Shown: positions 17,708 through 26,997, counted from the first letter of the stretch. The stretch is DNA of 64,000 nt from Sunxiuqinia elliptica (GCF_900113005.1 NZ_FONW01000008.1:62001-126000); one strand, 5' to 3'. The notes: generated from the letters alone by a model not told the origin. A program made the numbers and translations.

Positions 17708-20341
17708 TTAGTTATTGTCAAACCAGCTTCGTTTTTTATCAACTTTCAAGTCTTTTAGCATGGCTGACGAAGCATTAATGGTGAAACTGTAGCTCTTCCG
17801 TTGCCCAAATGGCACAAAGTTAAAGCTCATATTCCAACAGTGTAGTTTCCGGTTGATATTAAAGGTTGTGAAAGAAAACTCCCCTGCCTCAATATCAAAG
17901 TTTGTCGTTAACGAGAGGTTCCATTCTCTTGTCAAATTCATTCGTCCCCTGAAGTTCAAACTCTGATTAATCCGAGCTTTCTTATAAGGGTTAGTCCTTG
18001 AGTAATTGAAACTATAGTCAAATCGGAAATCCCAAGGAACGTCAAAATCATAATATTCAAACTGACCTGCTGTAGGCATGATCATATCTTCCGGGTGAGT
18101 TCCTTCATCGCCCTCTGCCCCTTTCTTCTTGTCTTTCGATTTAAATGACATTCCAAAAGAAAGGTTGGCATTGGTTAATCGACCAAGCTTCGATAAGCCC
18201 GAGGCTTCATTCCACATATACCGATCAACAAGAGCCCCAGTTGTATCTGTTGCATAAGGATTAATCGTACCTCCAAAGTTCAGGTTCACCCCTTTAATGG
18301 TTGTCCGCCCATTAACTCGAATCGGACTCAAATTCAATGAATCTGCAATTAAGTTATAGGAAGTCGATAAACTCAAGTTATCTATGATCTTAATCTTTTC
18401 AAACTTATCCTCGTTACCCGTTGTGTCATTTTTAGCAGCCACCTTAGCCTCCAAGTTGTTGGCTAAGCTAAAGTTAATTGAACCACTTTCCCCGCGTCCT
18501 GCACCGCCAAAAATTCCATACTCAAAGCGATTGTAATAAATCGTCTTCCCATTAACATCCCGGTATCGATCCCAGAAATTATATTTATCTGCTCCGAAAT
18601 CGGGACGGTAACTAAAGCTGATTGATGGAGACATTTTATGACGAATAGCTTTAATACGGCTATTGGGATTTTTCATATTGTACATCCCATAAATATTGGT
18701 CTGTGTGCTCAAGCTAAATGCGTAGTCATAATTACGTCTAAAACGATAGATAGTATCTTCAAATATCGTAGCCTCCTGCGCAACATGATCAAACGCATAT
18801 TCACGGTTGATGTAACTGGTATACCAACGCTCGTTGTAACTCACACTTGGGCTTACATTAATATGTTTAAGGATATTGAAATTAGGAAGCGTAATTGGAA
18901 TCGAGTGCTTCCATCCATTCTTCCAATCACCTATCAATGATTTCTCAAATAACTCATATTCCTTAGTTGATATTGAATTTCGAATATTACCAGTGTAGCT
19001 AATCCCAATTTTCTCATACCATTTTGGCTTACCAACACGATCTTTCTGCTTAAATGGATAAATTTTGGACATCGAAAAAGTCAGCTCTGGCACTGTCAAT
19101 GAAATCGTTGTATCCTGTGAGTTTTGAGAATGTCGAAAACTGGCAGACATATTGAACGGGCTATTCTCCCATTTTTTTGAATAAGAAATACTTGACGATT
19201 TGGTTGTCGACAAATAGTTCTGAATCGTATTCGCATTTTCTTTTTCAAAACTACTTGTACTCAAGTTTACACTGGCTGAAAACGTTTGAAAAGGATTCGC
19301 TTTAGGATCCTGAGAATGTCTCCAACGGACCGAAAAACCAGGGCTTCGACTAAAATCGGGCAATCCCGGCTCACTAAAGCGGTTTACATTATAGCTAAAA
19401 TCCAACGCTCCCGAAAATTTATAACGCTTTTTATAGTTCGTATTCATTTTGGTTGCCCACGATCCTTTTGAGTAAATATCCCCTTTAACAGTCAAATCAA
19501 AAAACTCGCTTGCTGCCCAATAATAACCTCCTTCTTTCAGGAAAAAGCCTCTTCGTTGCTCCTCTCCATATGAAGGAATAATTATTCCTGACGAGTAACT
19601 CGGGGAATTTGGGAAGAAACCAAAAGGAATCATCGGAAAATAAATTGGAAAATCTTCCAACACCAAGTATGCCGGACCGGTGATAATTTTCTTATTCGAT
19701 ATTACTTTTGCTTTGGTCATCCGCAAATAGAAGTGTGGATGATCCGCATCACAAGTTGTATATTTTCCTTTCTTCAAAATGAAAGACTCAGCATCAATCT
19801 TCTTTGTTCGCTCACTATGCACATACCCTTCTCCCTGTTCTGTTTTAACGTCGGTGATAATCCCTTTCTCACTTTCGAAGTTGTAGCGCATGGTTTTGCT
19901 TTCAAACTCTTCTTCGCCATCTCTAAAGATCGGATTTCCTTGCACTACATCAGCAGAATCAGGAACCCCTTCTGCATAAACCTCCTTATTTTGAAGGTCC
20001 AATTCGATATAGTCTGCTTTTAACTCAATCGATTGGTAGGTCACGACTGCATCATTATACAGATATACTTTCTGTCCATCCAACGAAACAACGATTGAAT
20101 CCAAGGCATTGTATGCAATCTTGGCATCCAATACAGTTGATCTGGACGAATCGGCTACTGCCACAGAATCCTGAATGACAACAGGCTCATCATCGAACAT
20201 AATTGAATCAGCAGGAAACTCGGTCTCTAACTCTTTAAGTTGACTGATTTCAGGTCCATCTTGTGCATAGGTTGAGATGCACAAGAGAACGAACAGGTAT
20301 GGTACTAGTTTTCTTATCAAATCCGGTAAAATGTTAGCCAT
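17708..20341 (-). CDS. lptD: LPS-assembly outer-membrane protein LptD
   Basis: A large outer-membrane protein (877 aa from the chosen start) inserting lipopolysaccharide at the cell surface. After the signal peptide (MANILPDLIRKLVPYLFVLL..AQ) comes the periplasmic OstA/LptA-like beta-jellyroll (about 75-215, with ELKADYIELDLQNKEVYAEG). The C-terminal beta-barrel follows, from GPAYLVLEDFPIYFPMIPFG onward, with alternating aromatic strands. I prefer the ATG at 20339-20341 over the one at 20362 because a TAnnTTTG box occupies 20360-20367. No LptE-like partner lies nearby, as is usual in Bacteroidota. Confidence 0.87.
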   Translation of the reverse strand: MANILPDLIRKLVPYLFVLLCISTYAQDGPEISQLKELETEFPADSIMFDDEPVVIQDSVAVADSSRSTVLDAKIAYNALDSIVVSLDGQKVYLYNDAVVTYQSIELKADYIELDLQNKEVYAEGVPDSADVVQGNPIFRDGEEEFESKTMRYNFESEKGIITDVKTEQGEGYVHSERTKKIDAESFILKKGKYTTCDADHPHFYLRMTKAKVISNKKIITGPAYLVLEDFPIYFPMIPFGFFPNSPSYSSGIIIPSYGEEQRRGFFLKEGGYYWAASEFFDLTVKGDIYSKGSWATKMNTNYKKRYKFSGALDFSYNVNRFSEPGLPDFSRSPGFSVRWRHSQDPKANPFQTFSASVNLSTSSFEKENANTIQNYLSTTKSSSISYSKKWENSPFNMSASFRHSQNSQDTTISLTVPELTFSMSKIYPFKQKDRVGKPKWYEKIGISYTGNIRNSISTKEYELFEKSLIGDWKNGWKHSIPITLPNFNILKHINVSPSVSYNERWYTSYINREYAFDHVAQEATIFEDTIYRFRRNYDYAFSLSTQTNIYGMYNMKNPNSRIKAIRHKMSPSISFSYRPDFGADKYNFWDRYRDVNGKTIYYNRFEYGIFGGAGRGESGSINFSLANNLEAKVAAKNDTTGNEDKFEKIKIIDNLSLSTSYNLIADSLNLSPIRVNGRTTIKGVNLNFGGTINPYATDTTGALVDRYMWNEASGLSKLGRLTNANLSFGMSFKSKDKKKGAEGDEGTHPEDMIMPTAGQFEYYDFDVPWDFRFDYSFNYSRTNPYKKARINQSLNFRGRMNLTREWNLSLTTNFDIEAGEFSFTTFNINRKLHCWNMSFNFVPFGQRKSYSFTINASSAMLKDLKVDKKRSWFDNN

Positions 20342-20359
20342 TGCGGTTACATTGGATTG

Positions 20360-20367
20360 CAAAAATA
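20360..20367 (-). promoter_or_regulatory. Candidate -7 box of lptD
   Basis: The minus strand reads TATTTTTG (TAnnTTTG). TTTG lies 15 bp upstream (20383-20386), closer than the usual 19-21 bp. If used, transcription begins near 20353, which excludes the longer start at 20362. Confidence 0.5.
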
Positions 20368-20420
20368 TAAATTCAACCCAGACAAAGGGCTGAACAAATG
20401 CAAAATAATTTTAATATTTC

Positions 20421-20428
20421 TATTTTTG
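20421..20428 (+). promoter_or_regulatory. Candidate -7 box of the amidase gene
   Basis: TATTTTTG matches TAnnTTTG. It lies 15 bp before the ATG at 20444 and inside the longer open frame, favouring the shorter start. Confidence 0.5.
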
Positions 20429-20443
20429 TTTCGTTCAATAAAC

Positions 20444-21595
20444 ATGAATATGAATACCAGCCTCAAAATATACTTGACTAGTTTTCTCATTTTAATCTTG
20501 TTTGCGCCTGTTGCCCATGCAAAAAACACGCCAGACAAACCGTTCACTGTAATTATCGATCCGGGACACGGCGGTAAAGATCCGGGAGCAGTATTTAAAC
20601 AGATTAAAGAAAAAGATATTGTGCTTAATATTGGACTAAAATTAGGACAATATATAAAAGAAAACCTTCCCGACGTAAAAGTTGTGTATACACGAGACAA
20701 GGATGTATTTGTCCCGTTGCACCGTCGAGCTGACATTGCCAATAAAAGCAAGGCAGACTTATTCATCTCGTTACATGCCAACTATTGCGGCACTCCGGCC
20801 ATTACCGGAACCGAAACTTTTGTCCTGGGTTTACACCGAACCGAAGAGAACCTGGAAGTTGCCAAAAAGGAAAATGCGGTAATTTTGATGGAGGATGATT
20901 ATTCTTCGACCTACCAAGGGTTTGATCCCAATTCTTCTGAGTCCTACATCATGTTTGAAATGGTACAGGATGAACACCTAACTCAAAGCATTGATGTTGC
21001 CGCTGCTATTCAAGGACAGTTTAAGAATCGCGCAGGCCGGAAAGATCGCGGCGTAAAACAAGCTGGTTTCTTGGTACTCAGGCGAACCAGCATGCCCAGT
21101 GTCCTGGTCGAAGCAGGATTTCTGAGCAACAATGGAGAAGCGAATTACATGAAAAGTTCGACGGGACAGAGTCATCTGGCATCTGCAATTTATCGTGCCG
21201 TTAGAGATTATAAAAAAGCCATTGACAACAAAAGCAATTATAAACTGGTTGCACAAACAACTCAGGAATTAGCACAGGAAACCATTAAGCAACCGGAAAC
21301 GCCCCCTACTCCAACTGTTAAAACATCCAATACTGACATCTTCTTTAGTATTCAACTTGCTGCATCGGGTAAAAAACTAGCAACTGCTCCCTACAATTTC
21401 AAAGGGTTGAAAGAAGTGCAACGCAAGCAAGTGCAATCTATCTACAAATATTACTACGGAAAGACCAGTTCTTTTGAATCCATCAAGCAATTAAGAAACC
21501 AGGTCAAATCACTTTATCCGGATGCATTCATTGTTGCCTTTGAAGGCGAAAAACCAATTTCAATAAATAAAGCGTTGCGGAAATTAAAACCATAG
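20444..21595 (+). CDS. N-acetylmuramoyl-L-alanine amidase (Amidase_3) with SPOR-like tail
   Basis: This exported Zn-dependent amidase cleaves the bond between MurNAc and the stem peptide during cell separation and wall turnover. The start at 20444 gives MNMNTSLKIYLTSFLILILF as signal peptide (383 aa). The catalytic domain (about 30-260) has IDPGHGGKDPGA with the first His ligand, the Glu of EKDIVL, LHAN with another His, and EAGFLSN with the catalytic Glu. After a Pro/Thr-rich linker, residues about 301-383 form a SPOR-like domain that closely resembles the C-terminus of the next gene product. It is probably cotranscribed with that gene. Confidence 0.9.
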   Translation: MNMNTSLKIYLTSFLILILFAPVAHAKNTPDKPFTVIIDPGHGGKDPGAVFKQIKEKDIVLNIGLKLGQYIKENLPDVKVVYTRDKDVFVPLHRRADIANKSKADLFISLHANYCGTPAITGTETFVLGLHRTEENLEVAKKENAVILMEDDYSSTYQGFDPNSSESYIMFEMVQDEHLTQSIDVAAAIQGQFKNRAGRKDRGVKQAGFLVLRRTSMPSVLVEAGFLSNNGEANYMKSSTGQSHLASAIYRAVRDYKKAIDNKSNYKLVAQTTQELAQETIKQPETPPTPTVKTSNTDIFFSIQLAASGKKLATAPYNFKGLKEVQRKQVQSIYKYYYGKTSSFESIKQLRNQVKSLYPDAFIVAFEGEKPISINKALRKLKP

Positions 21596-21662
21596 TTACA
21601 TCCACAATGTTTGTATTCTATGCGAATGCTTCTTAATATTGTATAAACAAGCAGAAAACACT

Positions 21663-22928
21663 ATGAGACTCTCTAAGTACGCCAAACTAGGCATTCTAAT
21701 TGTATTTAGTTTTGCTATTTTCATTTGGGGAATGAACTACCTGAAAGGCATTGATTTTTTCAAACAAAATACTAGCTATAAAGTTATTTATGAACGAATT
21801 GACGGCTTACTTGAATCAAGCGCCGTCATGATGAACGGCTACCAGGTAGGCCAAGTGAAAACCATTGAATTCACCGATCGAAATGATGGCAGCTTAATGG
21901 TTACATTTTCACTTGAGGGGGATTTTAAAATACCCAAAGGATCAGTTGCACGTATTGTCTCGTCAGATTTGATGGGAACCAAATCGATCAAATTACAGAT
22001 CGTTCCCTCAAACGCTTATTATGCATCCGGAGATACCATTAAAGGAAGTATTGAGGAAGATCTGAAAGAGCAGGTTAGCATGCAAGTACTCCCGCTAAAA
22101 AATAAGGCAGAACAGCTACTGGCGTCCTTAGATTCGGCCATTACTGTTGTAACCTATGTATTTAATGCCGAAGCCCGCAAAAACTTATCAGAAAGCTTCG
22201 CGCATATCAATCAAACCATTTTGAACCTGGAAAAAGCTTCTAGCGAATTGAGTGAACTATTGACCGCAGAAAAAGGCAACCTACAAGGGATTATTCAAAA
22301 TGTGAATGAGATTAGCGCTACCTTAAATGAAAGTTCAGATGACTTTTCGAACATGATGGGCAACTTCTCTTCCATCAGCGATAGCTTAGCTGCCGCTGAT
22401 TTAGCTCTGCTGGTTACCGAACTCCAATCATCTGCAAAAGGAATTAACAGCATCTTGGGCAAAATAGAGCAAGGCAAAGGCTCTGTTGGTAAACTAATGA
22501 ATGATGATCAACTCTACGCCAACTTGACTGAAATGAGTCAAAGCCTCGATTTCTTATTGAAAGACATTCGTAATAATCCTAAACGCTATGTCCATTTCTC
22601 AGCCTTCGATCTCGGAAAGGACGTTTATATCTCTCCTCGTAATAATAGTCTGAAGAAAAACAGTGAAGCCTATACATTCAAGGTTCACCTTATATCAAGC
22701 CCTACTCGACTGGCAAAGGATAATACCCTTTTTGACGACTTTGACCAAGTTGAAGAAATTGAAGTTTCGGGAGTTTACAACTATATGACAGGAAATACAA
22801 GCGACATCGCAAAAATTATGAAAACTCACACGCAGGCAAAAGTTATTTTTCCTGACGCAAGTATCATTGCCTTTAAGAATGGCCGAAAAGTAAGGCTGGA
22901 AAAGGCTCTTCGCAGATTAGGAAATTAG
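21663..22928 (+). CDS. MCE/MlaD-family lipid-transport protein with C-terminal SPOR-like extension
   Basis: A 421-residue protein from the ATG at 21663 (MRLSKYAKLG), chosen because MlaD-type proteins start with this short basic stretch before the anchor helix (LGILIVFSFAIFIWGMNYL). The MCE domain (about 35-120, YKVIYERIDGLLESSAVMMN, ..GTKSIKLQI) is followed by a long helical region (130-330) that in this family forms a needle-like tube. These proteins carry phospholipids between inner and outer membrane with an ABC transporter; no mlaE/mlaF is visible here. The last 85 residues align with the tail of the amidase upstream. Confidence 0.87.
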   Translation: MRLSKYAKLGILIVFSFAIFIWGMNYLKGIDFFKQNTSYKVIYERIDGLLESSAVMMNGYQVGQVKTIEFTDRNDGSLMVTFSLEGDFKIPKGSVARIVSSDLMGTKSIKLQIVPSNAYYASGDTIKGSIEEDLKEQVSMQVLPLKNKAEQLLASLDSAITVVTYVFNAEARKNLSESFAHINQTILNLEKASSELSELLTAEKGNLQGIIQNVNEISATLNESSDDFSNMMGNFSSISDSLAAADLALLVTELQSSAKGINSILGKIEQGKGSVGKLMNDDQLYANLTEMSQSLDFLLKDIRNNPKRYVHFSAFDLGKDVYISPRNNSLKKNSEAYTFKVHLISSPTRLAKDNTLFDDFDQVEEIEVSGVYNYMTGNTSDIAKIMKTHTQAKVIFPDASIIAFKNGRKVRLEKALRRLGN

Positions 22929-23204
22929 TATCTTAATTTTTCTTAAAAAATATCATAATCTGCAAGTCCCTCTAAATACAGGAGTTTCAGAAAGGTCCCC
23001 ATGTAAAAGTCTGTTTTTCTGATTGTTATAAAGCATAAAAAAATGAAAATCTTTAACTAGCTGACTGCTAAAGTGGTTATATTCGTTTTGTAAAAGTCAA
23101 GCGGAAATTGATTTTTTTAATACTTTTTTTTTCACAAAATTTGCTCTTGGGAAATCGAAATAGGGAAAAAATTTGTCGAATATATATTAATCCTGCTGTT
23201 CAAA

Positions 23205-24635
23205 ATGAGTAACAATCATCTTGGTGTATGGAATCGTTGTCTTTCCGTTATTAAAGATAATGTTCCTGCAATTAGTTTTAAAACCTGGTTTGAACCAATT
23301 GTTCCAATCAAAATTAACAATCAAGTATTGACCATACAGGTCCCCAGCCCTTTCTTTTATGAATATCTGGAAGAGCAATACATTGACTTGTTAAGGAAGA
23401 CACTTCGCAAAGAAGTGGGCAACGATGCCAAATTGGAATATGTAGTGGTGATGGGCAACAATCAAAGCGACGCCCAACCCTACACGGTCAAATATCCAAC
23501 AACTAACAATAGTAAACTTCAAAACAAACCACTTAACGTACCATTAAAGACAGAGGGAAAACCGTCTATTAAAAACCCGTTTATCATTCCGGGTATCCAA
23601 AAGTTGCAAGTTGATCCACAACTGAAGGCTGACAACACTTTCGAAAACTTTGTTGAAGGTGAATGTAACCGCTTAGCCAGAAGTGCAGGCTTTGCCGTAG
23701 CTCAAAATCCAGGGGGAACCGCATTTAACCCGCTGATGATTTATGGAGCTTCGGGACTTGGAAAAACTCACTTAGGACAAGCCATTGGTATTGAGGTTAA
23801 AGAACGTTTTCCAGATAAAATTGTGCTTTACGTCAATGCAAACAAGTTTCAGACTCAGTTTACTGAAGCAGTCCGGAACAATAACCGCAATGACTTTTTG
23901 CACTTCTATCAAATGATCGACGTATTAATTCTTGATGATGTTCAAGAATTTGCGGGGAAAGAAAAGACACAAGAAACTTTCTTCCACATTTTCAACCATT
24001 TGCACCAAAGCGGAAAACAATTGATTCTAACATCAGATAAACCGCCAATCGAGTTGAAAGGAATGGAACAGCGTCTGCTCTCTCGATTTAAATGGGGATT
24101 AACCGCTGACCTTCAGGTGCCAGATTTTGAAACCCGTATGGAAATTCTGAAAAGAAAAACCTACAAAGATGGTATCGAAATCAGCGAAGAAGTACTGGAA
24201 TACGTTGCATCCCACATTGGTAATAATGTCCGTGAACTCGAAGGAGCTTTAGTTTCCTTGTTAGCACAGTCAACCTTGAACCGCAAAGAGGTGACGATTG
24301 AGTTGGCAAGCGAAATGGTTAACAAACTGGTAAAAAGCTCGAAAAGAGAACTCTCCATTGATTACATTTCAAAAGTGGTTTGCGATTATTTCAATATGCC
24401 GGTTGACACGCTTCAGGCACGAACCCGCAAACGAGAAATTGTACAGGCTCGTCAGTTGGCGATGTACTTCTCCAAAAGTCTGACAAAATCGTCACTCGCC
24501 TCTATTGGGGCTCAAATTGGGAAGAAAGACCACGCAACGGTCCTCCACGCCTGCAAGACAGTCAATAACCTCAAAGACACCGATAAAAATTTCAGGGTGT
24601 TTGTTGACGAGATAGAAAAGAAACTTAATATGTAA
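23205..24635 (+). CDS. dnaA: Chromosomal replication initiator protein DnaA
   Basis: This 476-residue AAA+ protein binds DnaA boxes at the origin and melts it. Domain I (1-90, with SFKTWFEPIVPIKINNQVLT), a short linker domain II (about 95-130), the AAA+ domain with Walker A GASGLGKTHL and Walker B LILDDVQEF, and domain IV with the DNA-binding signature KDHATVLHACKTV are all intact. The 276 bp upstream (22929-23204) is A/T-rich, but I found no cluster of TTATNCACA boxes, so there is no evidence that the origin lies here. A strong terminator follows. Confidence 0.97.
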   Translation: MSNNHLGVWNRCLSVIKDNVPAISFKTWFEPIVPIKINNQVLTIQVPSPFFYEYLEEQYIDLLRKTLRKEVGNDAKLEYVVVMGNNQSDAQPYTVKYPTTNNSKLQNKPLNVPLKTEGKPSIKNPFIIPGIQKLQVDPQLKADNTFENFVEGECNRLARSAGFAVAQNPGGTAFNPLMIYGASGLGKTHLGQAIGIEVKERFPDKIVLYVNANKFQTQFTEAVRNNNRNDFLHFYQMIDVLILDDVQEFAGKEKTQETFFHIFNHLHQSGKQLILTSDKPPIELKGMEQRLLSRFKWGLTADLQVPDFETRMEILKRKTYKDGIEISEEVLEYVASHIGNNVRELEGALVSLLAQSTLNRKEVTIELASEMVNKLVKSSKRELSIDYISKVVCDYFNMPVDTLQARTRKREIVQARQLAMYFSKSLTKSSLASIGAQIGKKDHATVLHACKTVNNLKDTDKNFRVFVDEIEKKLNM

Positions 24636-24643
24636 TTGGAACT

Positions 24644-24672
24644 GGCAGATCTACTTGATCTGCCTTTTTTTT
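24644..24672 (+). terminator. Intrinsic terminator after dnaA
   Basis: GGCAGATC (24644-24651), 5-nt loop, GATCTGCC (24657-24664), then eight T residues. It ends 9 bp before the next start codon. Confidence 0.92.
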
Positions 24673-24680
24673 AAATAACT

Positions 24681-25283
24681 ATGACCGATTCATTTCTAAC
24701 GATTGCAAAAGCAGAAGAAGGCTTGTTTAAAGATAAAGGCAGCAAGTTTATTGCTTATGCGTTTCCTGTAGAGACTGAAGAGGAAATCAAAGAACACATT
24801 GACCAACTTAAAAAGTCTCATCATTCGGCACGACACCATTGTTATGCCTGGCGACTAGGGGCTTCCATGAAGCATTTTCGAGCCAACGACGATGGCGAAC
24901 CTTCATCAACAGCCGGAAAGCCAATACTGGGCCAAATAAGACGCTTAAACTTAACCAACGTATTAGTGGTCGTTGTCCGTTACTTCGGAGGAACACTTTT
25001 GGGAGTTAGCGGCCTAATCAATGCATATAAAGAGTCTGCAGCCGATGTGCTCGAACGGGCAACAATCGTAGAAAAGCTGGTTGAAACGAAGTTTCAGGTG
25101 TATTTTGATTACCCCAATATGAATCCGGTGATGCGTCTTTTCAAAGAAGAAGGATTAAAACAACATGAAAATCAGTTTGAATTACGCTGTAAAATCACCT
25201 CTTCGGTAAGAAAAAGTGAGGCAGAAAGAATCATCGAAAAGTTAAAAAAAATCGAAGGCGTTGAAATAGTGGTCGTTGAATAA
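24681..25283 (+). CDS. YigZ/IMPACT family protein
   Basis: This 200-residue protein has the N-terminal UPF0029 domain: LFKDKGSKFIAYAFPVETEE, HHCYAWRLG and NDDGEPSSTAGKPILGQIRR are the family signature. VVVVRYFGGTLLGVSGLINA closes the first domain. A smaller C-terminal ferredoxin-like domain (about 135-200) follows. The eukaryotic relative IMPACT regulates GCN2, and bacterial members are thought to bind nucleic acid or ribosomes; the bacterial role is not settled. It follows dnaA closely but is cut off from it by a terminator. Confidence 0.9.
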   Translation: MTDSFLTIAKAEEGLFKDKGSKFIAYAFPVETEEEIKEHIDQLKKSHHSARHHCYAWRLGASMKHFRANDDGEPSSTAGKPILGQIRRLNLTNVLVVVVRYFGGTLLGVSGLINAYKESAADVLERATIVEKLVETKFQVYFDYPNMNPVMRLFKEEGLKQHENQFELRCKITSSVRKSEAERIIEKLKKIEGVEIVVVE

Positions 25284-25351
25284 TGCCGATTTGTTAATAA
25301 GTTGGTGATAAATCCTGTCTTTCGTCATAAATTTAAATCAGAGGGAATACC

Positions 25352-25359
25352 TATTTTTG
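25352..25359 (+). promoter_or_regulatory. Candidate -7 box of the pyrBI leader transcript
   Basis: TATTTTTG (TAnnTTTG) stands 230 bp upstream of pyrB and 7 bp before the ATG of the leader frame. A -33 box is not clear. A transcript from here would begin almost at that ATG. Confidence 0.5.
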
Positions 25360-25366
25360 AGCTTTG

Positions 25367-25576
25367 ATGAGACGTTTAATCATTCAATATGATTTTCCCA
25401 ACGGTGATCAGGATCGCCTGACAAATTTTTTCCCATTTGTTAAACGTATCATCAGCCTTTTTAAAAGGCATTTATTTACTAAGCATTTTAGTAGTTTATT
25501 ACCGGCATATTATCCGGCTATTGAAAAACCAACAGTGATTATTTCTAATCCTGTTGGTTTTTTTTTGAAACCTTAA
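25367..25576 (+). CDS. Putative pyrBI leader peptide
   Basis: A 69-codon frame starting ATG at 25367 with [20 protein letters not shown], then [17 protein letters not shown], and stopping at 25574-25576. It crosses U-rich segments and a small hairpin (GCCTTTT/AAAAGGC, 25455-25469) and ends beyond the terminator at 25524-25569, so a translating ribosome would prevent that hairpin from forming. E. coli pyrL has the same plan, with a leader frame through the attenuator and a 'FFFP' segment encoded by a U-rich pause site. Protein function by itself is unlikely. The coding claim rests on layout, not on homology. Confidence 0.5.
   Translation: MRRLIIQYDFPNGDQDRLTNFFPFVKRIISLFKRHLFTKHFSSLLPAYYPAIEKPTVIISNPVGFFLKP
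25524..25569 (+). terminator. Intrinsic terminator upstream of pyrB, probable attenuator
   Basis: Arms AAAAACCAACAG (25524-25535) and CTGTTGGTTTTT (25551-25562) enclose a second perfect stem GATTA/TAATC (25537-25541, 25546-25550) with a TTTC loop; the T-run continues to 25566. It ends about 25 bp before the pyrB start, and no complete gene other than the leader frame lies between promoter and hairpin. Confidence 0.85.
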
Positions 25577-25589
25577 TGAAACAGATCGC

Positions 25590-26501
25590 ATGAAGAAAAA
25601 AGATTTAATTTCCATCACGGATTACTCCAAGGATGAGTACCTGAAAATTATGGAACTGGCTGCTGACTTCGAGAAAAATCCCAACCAGAATCTTCTGGAA
25701 GGAAAAGTGGTAGCCTCGTTGTTCTTTGAGCCATCAACCCGCACCCGCTTAAGTTTTGAAACGGCGATTAGCCGAATGGGAGGACGAATCGTTGGATTTA
25801 CAGATGCCGGTTCATCCAGTGTTACCAAAGGAGAAACGCTGCATGATACCATACGAATGGTATCTCAATACGCAGACCTCATTGTTATGCGCCATCCTTT
25901 GGAAGGTAGTGCTCGCTACGCCGCCGAAGTTTCTTCGGTTCCAGTTATTAATGCGGGCGACGGTGCCAACCAGCACCCGACCCAAACCTTGCTGGATATG
26001 TATTCAATTTTGAAAACCCAGCAAACCTTTGACAATCTGAACATTTTCATGATTGGTGACCTGCGCTATGGACGCACAGTTCATTCTTTGCTTATGGCCA
26101 TGTCTGAATTTGAAAATCCTATTTTCAACTTCATTGCTCCGGACGAACTCCAAATGCCCGAGGAATACAAAATGTTTCTGCGCGACCGAAACATCCGTTA
26201 CTTCGAACATCGTGAATTCACCGACATCATCTCCGAAGCAGACATCATGTACATGACCCGGGTTCAGAAAGAACGTTTTTCAGACCCAATGGAATACGAA
26301 GAAGTTAAAAACGTATACATCCTGAAAAACAGCATGCTAGCAAATACCAAGTCAAACATGCGGATTCTTCATCCACTTCCACGAGTAAATGAAATTGCAA
26401 CCGATGTTGACAAAAACGAAAAAGCTTACTACTTCCAGCAGGCACTGAATGGTATGTATACCCGTGAAGCAATCATTGCACATGCCCTTAACTTAAAGTA
26501 A
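25590..26501 (+). CDS. pyrB: Aspartate carbamoyltransferase, catalytic subunit
   Basis: The 303-residue catalytic chain of ATCase joins carbamoyl phosphate and L-aspartate in the first committed step of pyrimidine synthesis. Signature segments: [13 protein letters not shown] (carbamoyl-phosphate loop), [16 protein letters not shown] (the 80s loop with Ser and Lys reaching the neighbouring active site), [16 protein letters not shown] and [10 protein letters not shown] (240s loop). It is followed after 5 bp by pyrI and is thus of the regulated dodecameric class. Expression is likely set by the leader and terminator upstream. Confidence 0.96.
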   Translation: MKKKDLISITDYSKDEYLKIMELAADFEKNPNQNLLEGKVVASLFFEPSTRTRLSFETAISRMGGRIVGFTDAGSSSVTKGETLHDTIRMVSQYADLIVMRHPLEGSARYAAEVSSVPVINAGDGANQHPTQTLLDMYSILKTQQTFDNLNIFMIGDLRYGRTVHSLLMAMSEFENPIFNFIAPDELQMPEEYKMFLRDRNIRYFEHREFTDIISEADIMYMTRVQKERFSDPMEYEEVKNVYILKNSMLANTKSNMRILHPLPRVNEIATDVDKNEKAYYFQQALNGMYTREAIIAHALNLK

Positions 26502-26506
26502 TCATC

Positions 26507-26974
26507 ATGAAAGAGCAGAAAAAGAAATTAAAACTAAAAGTAAGTGCCATTAGTCAAGGTACCGTGATCGATCATATTCCATCCGAAAATCTGTTTGATG
26601 TCATCTCGATTCTGGAATTGGACAAAACTCCAAACATGATTACTTTTGGAGCTAATCTGGACAGCGATAAGTTGGTCAATAAAGCAATTATTAAGGTCTC
26701 TAACCAGTTCTTTGAAAACGATGAGATTAATAAAATTGCCCTAATTGCCCCTCATGCAAAGCTCAACATCATCAAGGATTACGAAGTTGTTGAGAAAAAA
26801 GTGGTTGAGATTCCGGACCAGGTTGTTGGCATCGTAAAATGCTTTAATCCCAAATGCATCACCAATGCCGAGCCCATTACAACCTCGTTTTCAGTCATTT
26901 CAAAATCACCGGTTGCATTGAAATGCAAGTATTGTGAAAAGATTACGAATGAAAGCCAAATGGTTATTAAGTAA
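26507..26974 (+). CDS. pyrI: Aspartate carbamoyltransferase, regulatory subunit
   Basis: The 155-residue regulatory chain binds CTP/ATP in the N-terminal domain (VSAISQGTVIDHIPSENLFD..) and contacts PyrB through a C-terminal zinc domain whose four cysteines are visible: CFNPKC (about 114 and 119) and CKYC (near 140). Length matches the family. Feedback inhibition by CTP or UTP is the known role. It is translationally close to pyrB (5 bp) and to the GAF gene after it. Confidence 0.95.
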   Translation: MKEQKKKLKLKVSAISQGTVIDHIPSENLFDVISILELDKTPNMITFGANLDSDKLVNKAIIKVSNQFFENDEINKIALIAPHAKLNIIKDYEVVEKKVVEIPDQVVGIVKCFNPKCITNAEPITTSFSVISKSPVALKCKYCEKITNESQMVIK

Positions 26975-26997
26975 ACGACTAATTGAGAAGTAAGAAA

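Noticed and set aside
22929-23204. Possible replication origin upstream of dnaA
   Set aside because: The region is A/T-rich but shows no cluster of DnaA boxes (TTATNCACA) by eye, and in many Bacteroidota the origin is not beside dnaA.
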